Below, piece by piece: positions 6,438-12,235 of a stretch of 12,235 bases of DNA. A program made the translations under genes and the position numbers. The stretch comes from Parcubacteria group bacterium (GTDB lineage Bacteria; Patescibacteriota; Minisyncoccia; Minisyncoccales; JAGUVE01): NCBI GenBank assembly GCA_020063075.1, contig JAGUVE010000067.1:1-12235 (forward strand), given 5' to 3'. Below the pieces are notes generated by a model. That model saw only the letters and a program-made list of their open reading frames with translations. It was not told where the DNA came from and ran no database searches. The stretch's first letter is position 1; each line of letters starts with the position of its first letter.

Positions 6438-7666
6438 AAAAGCAATTTTGCACTATACCCAGCGCAATTAAAGAACTTAAAAAAGGAAATATGCTCATTG
6501 TGGTTGATAGTCCTGCCAGAGAAAATCAGGGCGATTTAATTTTCCCGGCTGAAATCGCAACGCCGGAAAAAGTCAATTTTTTGCTAAAAAATTGCCGGGG
6601 TCTGGTTTGCGTTGCAGTTACAAAAGAAAAGGCAATTAAATTAGAGCTTCCCCTTATGGTGCCGCCGGTTGATAATACTGAAACAACCGGTGTTCAGTTT
6701 ACTGTTTCTGTTGACGCCAAGAATATTAAGTCGTTTGGCATTTCGGCCTCGGATATGGCAAAAACAATAAAGGTTTTGGCCGACCAAAAGTCAAAACCCG
6801 GTGATTTAGCGAGACCCGGGCATATCTTTCCGCTCCTTGCCAGGCAGGGAGGAACTATTGAGCGAGCCGGTCACACTGAAGCCACTGTTGAATTGGCCAG
6901 ATTATCTAGATTCTCAGCCTGCGGCGTATTGTGTGAAATTCTGCAGGACGATGGTGAGCCAGCCCGAGTCCCTAAGCTTATTCAATTCTCCCGGGACTTC
7001 AAATTCCCTATTGTTTCCATTGATGATTTAATTGACTATCTAAAAAAATATCCCCTTCCTGCCATTGATAAAAAAAGCATTATCAAGACCGCTTCGTCTC
7101 TCTTGCCCACCGACTACGGATTATTTAACTTATCCGTCTATAAGTCAATTATTGACAGCAGAGAGCATATTGCCTTATCTATTGGAGAAATGGCAAAGAC
7201 GCCAATTCTTACCAGAATCCACTCTCAATGCCTTACCGGCGATGTTTTTTCTTCCCGCAAATGCGACTGCAACCAGCAATTGCATCGCAGTTTGCAATTG
7301 CTCGGCGAAAAAAAACAGGGAATTCTTATTTATCTAAACCAGGAAGGAAGAGGGATTGGCTTGAGCAATAAGATTAAGGCATATGAGCTTCAGGACAAGG
7401 GGCTTGATACGGTTGAGGCAAACGAAGCGCTCGGCTTGCCGGCCGATGCCCGGGATTATCTGGTTGCGGCTGAAATCTTGAAGGATTTGAGCGTGGCCAA
7501 AATAGAACTTCTTACTAACAATCCCCAAAAAATCCGGCAACTCAGCGATTTTGGCGTTGAAGTTGTAAAAAAAATTCCTCTTGAGTTTGCCTCTAACGAA
7601 ACAAATAAATCATATCTTCAAGTAAAAAAATACAAGTTGGGTCACTTATTAAAACATGCGCAATGA
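6434..7666 (+). CDS. ribBA: Bifunctional DHBP synthase / GTP cyclohydrolase II
   Basis: This 410-aa fusion makes both riboflavin precursors. Residues 1 to about 205 are the RibB half: ribulose-5-phosphate to 3,4-dihydroxy-2-butanone 4-phosphate. It has VVDSPARENQGDLIFPAE (23-40), DLARPGHIFPL (124-134) and RAGHTEATVEL (144-154). Residues from about 210 are the RibA half, which opens GTP. It has the zinc cysteines at 266, 277 and 279 (SQCLTGD..., KCDCN), LNQEGRGIGLSNKIKAYELQD (301-321), DTVEANEALGLPADARDY and LTNNPQKI (360-367). Both halves look complete. Oddity: the usual RENEGD active-site loop reads RENQGD, with Gln32 replacing a conserved Glu. Its ATG shares ATGA with the ribH stop, implying translational coupling. 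It overlaps ribD by 11 bases. Confidence 0.96.
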   Translation: MKKQFCTIPSAIKELKKGNMLIVVDSPARENQGDLIFPAEIATPEKVNFLLKNCRGLVCVAVTKEKAIKLELPLMVPPVDNTETTGVQFTVSVDAKNIKSFGISASDMAKTIKVLADQKSKPGDLARPGHIFPLLARQGGTIERAGHTEATVELARLSRFSACGVLCEILQDDGEPARVPKLIQFSRDFKFPIVSIDDLIDYLKKYPLPAIDKKSIIKTASSLLPTDYGLFNLSVYKSIIDSREHIALSIGEMAKTPILTRIHSQCLTGDVFSSRKCDCNQQLHRSLQLLGEKKQGILIYLNQEGRGIGLSNKIKAYELQDKGLDTVEANEALGLPADARDYLVAAEILKDLSVAKIELLTNNPQKIRQLSDFGVEVVKKIPLEFASNETNKSYLQVKKYKLGHLLKHAQ

Positions 7667-8732
7667 CGAGTTCTTTCTTAAAAAATCCTTGAGTTTAGCA
7701 AAAATGGGCCTGGGCTGGACCAATCCCAACCCAATGGTTGGCGCTCTCATCGTTAAAAATGGAAAAATTATCGCCAAGGGGTATCATAAACGGGCTGGAC
7801 TGCCGCATGCCGAAATTGAAGCGCTGCGTTCCGCAAGAAGCAGCGTCAAAAGTTCAACGCTCTATACCAATCTTGAACCCTGCAATCATTTTGGCAGAAC
7901 GCCGCCCTGTGTTGAGGCAATTATTAAGTCGGGAATAAGCCGGGTTGTCTGTTCAACCCTTGACCCAAATCCAAAAGTTCGCGGCAAAGGAATAGGGGCA
8001 TTAAAAAAAAAAGGTATTAATGTCTCGGTCGGGCTGTTGGAAAAAAAGGCCCGGTCTTTAAATGAAGCATTTTTTACTTTTTACGAAAAAAGGAGGCCTT
8101 TCATCGCCATAAAATTTGCGGCCAGTTTAGACGGGAAGATCGCCACAAAAACAGGCGAATCAAAATGGATTACTAATGAAAGCGCGCGGAGCTATGCCAG
8201 AAAATTGAGGACACATTACCAAGCCGTATTGGTGGGCATTAACACCATATTAAAAGATAATCCTCATTTGGGCACAAGAGAAAAGGATAAAAAAGAGCCG
8301 CTCCGAATCGTTTTGGACCCGAAATTGAAAATACCTCTATATGGCAAGGTTCTTCGCAACAACAACGCGCTTATTGTTACCACCTATCTTGCAAATAAAG
8401 AAAAACTAAAAGAACTGAAAAAGCGCAATATCTCTTTTATCTCTTATAGAAATAAGACAATTCCTCTTCCCGAACTTTTAAATGACTTTAAAAAACGGGA
8501 AATTATAAGCATCCTCGTTGAGGGCGGCGGCGAGACAATTGGAAATTTTATAGACAAAGGACTGGCTGATAAAATATATGCTTTCTATTCGCCGATTATT
8601 ATCGGCGGAAAAAAGGCAGTAAGCGCGGTTTCCGGCGAAGGAATTAAAAATCTAAATTCCGCCCTTCGCCTTTCCAACATATCCTTTAAGCATTTCGGCG
8701 ATAACTTTCTTATAATCGGCGAGCAAAAATAA
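7656..8732 (+). CDS. ribD: Bifunctional riboflavin deaminase/reductase RibD
   Basis: RibD deaminates the pyrimidine ring and then reduces the ribosyl side chain with NADPH. The 358-aa protein has an N-terminal cytidine-deaminase-like domain, with TNPNPMVGALIV (22-33), the zinc/catalytic HAE at 51-53, and EPCNHFGRTPPC (74-85) with zinc cysteines 76 and 85. The C-terminal reductase of the dihydrofolate-reductase-like fold begins at RPFIAIKFAASLDGKIA (147-163), followed by ESKWITNESAR, AVLVGINTILKDNPHL, the NADPH-binding VEGGGETIGNF near 289-299, and PIIIGG. It is of normal length. It is the last gene of the operon, unlike Bacillus where ribD is first. A nested palindrome directly follows the stop and probably terminates the transcript. 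Confidence 0.96.
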   Translation: MRNDEFFLKKSLSLAKMGLGWTNPNPMVGALIVKNGKIIAKGYHKRAGLPHAEIEALRSARSSVKSSTLYTNLEPCNHFGRTPPCVEAIIKSGISRVVCSTLDPNPKVRGKGIGALKKKGINVSVGLLEKKARSLNEAFFTFYEKRRPFIAIKFAASLDGKIATKTGESKWITNESARSYARKLRTHYQAVLVGINTILKDNPHLGTREKDKKEPLRIVLDPKLKIPLYGKVLRNNNALIVTTYLANKEKLKELKKRNISFISYRNKTIPLPELLNDFKKREIISILVEGGGETIGNFIDKGLADKIYAFYSPIIIGGKKAVSAVSGEGIKNLNSALRLSNISFKHFGDNFLIIGEQK

Positions 8733-8916
8733 ACAAGGCAAGTGATTTCAGAGCAAGGCAAGGAATTTTCGGGACAATCCGCAGCGAATTGGCTTGGTTC
8801 CCGCCGAAGGCGGGACAATTCGCGAGTAGCAGCGATTTTTCGCTGGAAAAAATCGCGTGTCCCGAAAATTATCTTGCCGAGCGATTGTTAAACTTTCTGA
8901 AAACCAGCTTGCCGAG
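8733..8916. repeat. Nested palindromic element between convergent ribD and phosphohexomutase
   Basis: An outer stem of about 20 base pairs joins 8757-8776 (GGCAAG..AATTTTCGGGACA) to 8858-8878. It encloses two further hairpins. Hairpin A pairs GCGAATTG (8784-8791) with CAATTCGC (8816-8823) and contains TCCCGCC-GAA-GGCGGGA (8799-8815). Hairpin B pairs GCGATTTTT (8832-8840) with AAAAATCGC (8848-8856) and has an alternative fold CAGCGA/TCGCTG. Outside the main stem, GGCAAG recurs at 8737 and its complement CTTGCC at 8908, so the symmetry extends over nearly the whole gap. The right end reaches the hexomutase stop codon. A bidirectional terminator or a mobile palindromic repeat (MITE/REP-like) are both possible. 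No protein gene is seen. Confidence 0.75.
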
Positions 8917-10251
8917 CTAACAAAGAAGTTTGATTAACTCTATTAATTCTTTTTTCTTTTTTTCAAAAAGTTTTTTTGTTTTTGCTTCCAAAACCAATCT
9001 CAAGATTGGTTCGGTCTGCGAGGGCCTGAGATTAAACCACCAATCGTCGTATTCGGCCGTAATCCCGTCTAAATATAACCGCTTAGCGTCTGAATATCTT
9101 TTTTTTATTTCATCTAAAACCGCTTCTTTTTCTTTTATTTTAAAATTAATTTCGGGCGATTTAAAATAGGGCGACAGGGGGGAGGTTATTTCGGATACCT
9201 TTTTTCCGCCTTCTGAAATCAATTGAACTAAAATTAAAAAAGCAATAAATGCCGAGTCGGAATAAAAGTTGCCTTTAAAACAATAATGGCCTGATAGTTC
9301 GCCGCCCATTATCGCGTCTTCTTTCCTCATTTTTTCTCTGATATTGACAAAACCGACAGGACTCAGAATCGGTCTTCCTCCCCATTTTTTGATAAATTCG
9401 GGCACAGCTTTTGAAGATATTAAATTATAAACAACGGCTAATCCTGAATTTTTTTTCAAAAAATATTTAGCGACGAGCAAAAGAGCGACGTCGCCCGGTA
9501 TTAAATTGCCCTTTTCATCAAGCAAAAAAATACGGTCGGCATCGCCGTCAAAAATAAATCCAAAATCAGCCCCTAATTTTTTTATTTTCTGACTAATCTG
9601 CAAGGTGGTCCCTTTAGCCAAAGGGTTTGGCGAATGGGCGGGAAAATTTCCGTCTAAATTGAAATTAAGAGAGATAATTTTAATCGGCAGTTTTTTTTCA
9701 AGCAAGGGAATTACTGAGCCCGCCATACCGTTTCCGGCGTCAATCACTATTTTGTAGGGCATTATTTTTTCTATTTTGGCAAAAGAAAAAATATGTTCTA
9801 AATAATCCTGCCAGACGTCAAGTTTCCTGATTTTCCCCTTCTTTTTAGTTTTGGGGAACTTCATTTTTCCAAATTCCTTGCCAATTTCTGAGCCGCGAAC
9901 AAATTCGCCGTTTTTTTTAACCATTTTCAAACCGTTGTATTCTTTTGGATTATGGGAAGCGGTAATCATTATCCCCGCGTCATATCCGTAAAAACCGACT
10001 GAAAAATAAACGCACTCTGTCGGAACTTTACCGATATCATAAACATCAGAACCAGAATCTGTAATCCCCCGGGTTAGCGCCCTAAAAATAGAAGGAGACG
10101 AAAGGCGGCAATCTCGGCCGATTGCCACTTTTTTTGCTTTTGTATATCCAACAAAAATTTTGCCAATTTCCGAAGCGACTTCTTCATTCAACTCCGAAGG
10201 ATAAATCCCCCGCACATCGTAAGCCCGAAAAATAGAAGGGTTGACCCTCAT
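8917..10251 (-). CDS. manB: Phosphomannomutase/phosphoglucomutase
   Basis: This 444-aa alpha-D-phosphohexomutase interconverts hexose 1- and 6-phosphates for sugar-nucleotide and envelope polysaccharide synthesis. All four domains are visible. The N-terminus is MRVNPSIFRAYDVRGIYP; the phosphoserine loop is GIMITASHNPKEYNGLKM with Ser99. The Mg-binding DGDADR is at 235-240, the sugar-selecting GELSGH at 317-322, and the phosphate-binding RPSQTEPILRLVLEA at 409-423. GELSGH and RPSxTEP fit PMM/PGM better than glucosamine mutase; the exact substrate is unproven. Gln replaces the more usual Asn/Gly in RPS-x-TEP. An earlier in-frame ATG (10332) would add 27 residues running into ychF and unlike the family, so the start at 10251 is chosen. 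The stop is TAG. A close extended -10 box drives it with about a nine-base leader. Confidence 0.93.
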   Translation of the reverse strand: MRVNPSIFRAYDVRGIYPSELNEEVASEIGKIFVGYTKAKKVAIGRDCRLSSPSIFRALTRGITDSGSDVYDIGKVPTECVYFSVGFYGYDAGIMITASHNPKEYNGLKMVKKNGEFVRGSEIGKEFGKMKFPKTKKKGKIRKLDVWQDYLEHIFSFAKIEKIMPYKIVIDAGNGMAGSVIPLLEKKLPIKIISLNFNLDGNFPAHSPNPLAKGTTLQISQKIKKLGADFGFIFDGDADRIFLLDEKGNLIPGDVALLLVAKYFLKKNSGLAVVYNLISSKAVPEFIKKWGGRPILSPVGFVNIREKMRKEDAIMGGELSGHYCFKGNFYSDSAFIAFLILVQLISEGGKKVSEITSPLSPYFKSPEINFKIKEKEAVLDEIKKRYSDAKRLYLDGITAEYDDWWFNLRPSQTEPILRLVLEAKTKKLFEKKKKELIELIKLLC

Positions 10252-10269
10252 ATAGTTTTGGTATATATT
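10241..10269 (+). promoter_or_regulatory. Promoter of ychF
   Basis: TTGACC (10241-10246, 5 of 6) and TATATT (10264-10269, 5 of 6) are separated by 17 bases. The start would be near 10276, about seven bases before the ychF ATG. The -35 lies inside the first codons of the divergent hexomutase. Confidence 0.6.
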
Positions 10270-10275
10270 ATAACA
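10267..10275 (-). promoter_or_regulatory. Extended -10 promoter of the phosphohexomutase
   Basis: On the minus strand TG-T-TATAAT reads as a perfect extended -10. Transcription would begin near 10260, nine bases before the ATG at 10251. It overlaps the -10 box of the divergent ychF promoter, so the two may exclude each other. No good -35 is visible. Confidence 0.55.
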
Positions 10276-10282
10276 TATTATT

Positions 10283-11311
10283 ATGAGTTTTTCGGTAGGA
10301 ATTGTCGGTTTGCCAAATGTGGGGAAGTCCACTTTATTTAAAGCTCTGACAAAAAAGTCGGTTGAAATTGCGCCCTATCCTTTTACTACCATACACCCAA
10401 ATTTTGGCATGGTGGCAGTTCCCGATGCAAGGTTAGAAAAAATTGCCGAAATTATTAAACCTGAAAAAATAACGCCGACAATCATTGAATTTGTTGATAT
10501 CGCAGGATTAGTAAAAGGAGCCCATAAAGGCGAGGGTTTGGGAAACCAGTTTTTGGCTCATATCAGGAATTGCGACGCGGTTTTGGAAGTGATAAGATGT
10601 TTTGAAAATGAGAATATAGAAAATGTTTTAGGCGAGATTAACCCTCAAAAAGAAATTGAAATTTTAGAACTTGAACTTTTAATGAAGGACATGGAAACCC
10701 TGAAAAATGCTCGGGCAAAATTGGAAAATAAAAAAGAAAAGACAAATTTAAGGAAAATTGAGATTTTAAGAAAAATTGAAACGGAAGTTTCTCAAGGAAA
10801 ATCGGTTTCGGAAATTCAGTTAAATGAAGAAGAAAAGTCGGAAATTCAAGAGTATCAACTCCTGAGCCAAAAACCGGTTTTATATATTTTGAATAAAAAC
10901 GGAAAAACCAAATGCGAGCTTTCGAATAAAAACAACTTAGTTTTGAATTTGAAAGATGAAGCGGAGTTCTCCGAACTTTCAGAAAAAGAAAGAGAAGAAT
11001 TGGGGGCGGGACTGCATCTTGATTCTATAATTAAATCCTGCTACAATATGCTTAATTTAATCGCTTTTTTTACCGTAGCCGGCGGGAAAGAAACCAGGGC
11101 TTGGACCCTAAAGCTTGGCTCAAGCGCCCCGCAGGCAGCCGGCATTGTCCATTCTGATTTTGAAAAAAGATTCATCAAAGCAGAGGTTATTCCCTGGCAG
11201 AAACTGGTTGAAGCCGGAAACTGGAAAGAAGCCCGGGAAAAGGGCTGGCTGCAGATTGTCGGCAAAGATTATTTGGTAAAAGATGGTGATGTCATAGAAT
11301 TTAAAATCTAA
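10283..11311 (+). CDS. ychF: Obg-like ATPase/GTPase YchF
   Basis: This is a translation-associated P-loop NTPase of the OLA1/YchF family (342 aa, slightly shorter than the usual ~363). G1 is GLPNVGKS (residues 9-16), and the switch region is PYPFTTIHPNFGMVAVPD (31-48). G3 is EFVDIAGLVKGAHKGEGLGNQFL (69-91). A charged coiled-coil insertion spans roughly 120-195. The C-terminal TGS domain includes LIAFFTVAGGKETRAWTLKLGSSAPQAAGIVHSDFEKRFIKAEV and ends KDYLVKDGDVIEFKI. The base-recognition segment reads LYILNKNGK (200-208); the family usually has NxxE, so the Glu is absent here. Gene order ychF-rpsF-ssb-rpsR with a 3-base gap to rpsF implies one operon. There is no Shine-Dalgarno. Confidence 0.95.
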   Translation: MSFSVGIVGLPNVGKSTLFKALTKKSVEIAPYPFTTIHPNFGMVAVPDARLEKIAEIIKPEKITPTIIEFVDIAGLVKGAHKGEGLGNQFLAHIRNCDAVLEVIRCFENENIENVLGEINPQKEIEILELELLMKDMETLKNARAKLENKKEKTNLRKIEILRKIETEVSQGKSVSEIQLNEEEKSEIQEYQLLSQKPVLYILNKNGKTKCELSNKNNLVLNLKDEAEFSELSEKEREELGAGLHLDSIIKSCYNMLNLIAFFTVAGGKETRAWTLKLGSSAPQAAGIVHSDFEKRFIKAEVIPWQKLVEAGNWKEAREKGWLQIVGKDYLVKDGDVIEFKI

Positions 11312-11314
11312 ACA

Positions 11315-11722
11315 ATGAAATTATACGAATTGGATTATTTAATACCGCCGAATCTGACCGAGATTGAAATTAAAGATTTTCAGGAAAAAATTATATCTTT
11401 TGTTCAGGAAAAGGGCATCTTAATTGATGCCGCTATTCCTAAGAAGAGAGTTTTGGCTTATCCGGTCAAAAAAAATAATTCAGCTTTTTTTGCCACCTTA
11501 AATTTTCAAATGAAGCCGGAAAATTTGGCTGACTTTGAAAAAAAATTAAAACCGGATTCACGTATAATTCGCTATTTAATTTTGAATAAAGTTGTACCGA
11601 AGGCGTTTTCTAAACCAAGAAGGCGTTTTACGGAGGGAGAAATAGAAATTCCGGAAAGGAAAAAAGTTAAAATAGAAGAAATAGAAGAAAAATTAAAGGA
11701 GGTCTTAGAGGAAAAAATATGA
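11315..11722 (+). CDS. rpsF: 30S ribosomal protein S6
   Basis: S6 (135 aa) binds S18 and the central domain of 16S rRNA on the 30S platform. The start MKLYELDYLIPPNLTEIEIKDFQEKI, the segment KKRVLAYPVKKNNSAFFATLNFQM (43-66) and DFEKKLKPDSRIIRYLILNK (73-92) are the conserved ferredoxin-like strands and helices. The C-terminal tail from about 97 is Lys/Glu-rich and longer than in the shortest homologues. It begins three bases after the ychF stop with no Shine-Dalgarno. The start context is shared exactly with ssb. The arrangement rpsF-ssb-rpsR is the classic bacterial operon and supports the call. Confidence 0.95.
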   Translation: MKLYELDYLIPPNLTEIEIKDFQEKIISFVQEKGILIDAAIPKKRVLAYPVKKNNSAFFATLNFQMKPENLADFEKKLKPDSRIIRYLILNKVVPKAFSKPRRRFTEGEIEIPERKKVKIEEIEEKLKEVLEEKI

Positions 11723-11728
11723 ATTTTC

Positions 11729-11747
11729 AGAAATTTTTCAAATTTCT
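11729..11747 (+). promoter_or_regulatory. Small hairpin before ssb
   Basis: AGAAATTT (11729-11736) and AAATTTCT (11740-11747) form a perfect 8-base-pair stem with a TTC loop in the 30-base gap between rpsF and ssb, ending five bases before the ssb ATG. It is AU-rich and weak. It could modulate ssb translation or be chance. Confidence 0.4.
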
Positions 11748-11752
11748 AAACA

Positions 11753-12193
11753 ATGAATCTCAATAAGGTCTTTCTCATCGGCCGCTTAACCAATAATCCC
11801 CAGCCAAAAACCCTTCCTTCGGGTACGCAGGTTTGTTCTTTCGGTTTAGCTACCGGTCGATTTTTCACCGATAAAGCGGGCCAAAAAAAACAAGAAACCG
11901 AATTTCACAATATGGTCCTTTTTGGACGTCTGGCGGAAATTGCTTCACAATATTTGACCAAGGGTTCTTTGGTTTTCATTGAGGGCCGGCTTCGCACCAG
12001 AAACTGGCAGGACCAATCCGGAAACCAAAGATACCGAACCGAAGTTATTGCTGAAAGATTGCAGTTGGGGCCAAAACCGGCAGGAAAATCAATTCCCTCA
12101 GAGCCAATTCCTCAGGAAAAAGAAATACCCCAAAAAGAAGAAATCCCGATAATTGAGGAAGAAGAAATCAACCCCAAAGATATTCCTTTTTAA
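11753..12193 (+). CDS. ssb: Single-stranded DNA-binding protein
   Basis: SSB (146 aa) coats single-stranded DNA in replication and repair. The OB fold covers residues 1 to about 105: MNLNKVFLIGRLTNNPQPKTLPSGTQVCSFGLAT, ETEFHNMVLFGRLAEIASQYLTKGSLVFIEGRL, and RNWQDQSGNQRYRTEVIAERLQLG. A flexible linker built of repeated IP-QxKE-like units (115-138) is followed by the acidic protein-interaction tip ending DIPF, the peptide that docks partner proteins. The linker has few of the Gly/Gln common in other SSBs. It lies 30 bases after rpsF, shares the 13-base start context TCTAAACAATGAA with it, and is followed by rpsR. Confidence 0.96.
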   Translation: MNLNKVFLIGRLTNNPQPKTLPSGTQVCSFGLATGRFFTDKAGQKKQETEFHNMVLFGRLAEIASQYLTKGSLVFIEGRLRTRNWQDQSGNQRYRTEVIAERLQLGPKPAGKSIPSEPIPQEKEIPQKEEIPIIEEEEINPKDIPF

Positions 12194-12197
12194 AAAT

Positions 12198-12235
12198 ATG
12201 CCGTGTTATTTTTGCCAACGCAACATCAAAGAAAT
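12198..12235 (+). CDS. rpsR: 30S ribosomal protein S18, 5' end only
   Basis: The window ends 12 codons into this gene. The visible residues MPCYFCQRNIKE match the S18 N-terminus, whose CxxC pair can bind zinc in some lineages, before the expected DYKD segment. It begins four bases after the ssb stop, with only an A-rich gap and no Shine-Dalgarno. The position after rpsF-ssb is the standard one for rpsR and makes the call firm despite the short fragment. Confidence 0.85.
   Translation, partial: MPCYFCQRNIKE

Noticed and set aside
8585..8818. Minus-strand open frame over the end of ribD and the palindrome
   Set aside because: It is antisense to conserved ribD codons and shows no recognisable domain.
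10252..10332. N-terminal extension of the phosphohexomutase
   Set aside because: The extra 27 residues are antisense to the ychF start and unlike the family. MRVNPSIFRAYDVRG at 10251 fits the family start, and a promoter sits in between.
1..12235. CRISPR array, insertion sequence or phage genes
   Set aside because: I saw no spaced direct repeats of CRISPR type and no transposase, integrase or phage structural motif. The only mobile-like candidates are the nested palindrome and the hicBA pair.

Overview
The window looks like chromosomal DNA from a Patescibacteria/CPR bacterium, probably Parcubacteria-like. The grounds are AT-rich, tightly packed genes, start codons almost entirely without Shine-Dalgarno sequences, a trpS/RNase J/ychF/rpsF-ssb-rpsR content typical of such small genomes, and an S18 start carrying a CxxC pair. 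This placement is inference, not a phylogeny. The code appears standard. TGA ends ribH, ribBA and rpsF, which argues against the UGA=Gly code of Gracilibacteria/SR1. TAG ends RNase J and the phosphohexomutase at the places where their families normally end.

Layout. 17-98 is a tRNA-Leu(CAG). 215-2896 carries RNase J and tryptophanyl-tRNA synthetase on the + strand. 2897-5070 is an accessory-looking stretch with a Lys/Glu-rich small gene broken by two frameshifts, a hicB-hicA toxin-antitoxin pair with its own promoter, and an amino-acid permease of the APC superfamily interrupted by an in-frame TAG. 5071-5428 is a dense regulatory region: a long hairpin, a sigma70-type promoter, an FMN riboswitch, two further hairpins, and an intrinsic terminator that directly abuts the first rib start codon. 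5429-8732 is a compact riboflavin operon, ribE-ribH-ribBA-ribD, with every junction overlapping. 8733-8916 is a nested palindromic element between convergent genes. 8917-10251 is a phosphomannomutase/phosphoglucomutase on the minus strand. 10283-12235 holds ychF, rpsF, ssb and the first codons of rpsR on the + strand.

How the genes work together. The rib operon encodes nearly the whole route from GTP and ribulose-5-phosphate to riboflavin: RibBA makes both precursors, RibD deaminates and reduces the pyrimidine, RibH makes lumazine and RibE makes riboflavin. Only the dephosphorylating step and the FMN/FAD-forming kinase are not in the window. FMN would bind the leader aptamer and favour the terminator. 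The ychF-rpsF-ssb-rpsR block is a translation/replication housekeeping operon. The phosphohexomutase is divergent from ychF, and the two genes share a 31-base gap with overlapping promoters.

The most notable points are the complete riboswitch-controlled riboflavin operon in a presumed reduced genome, the nested palindrome after it, the two disrupted genes upstream, and repeated very short leaders without Shine-Dalgarno sequences.
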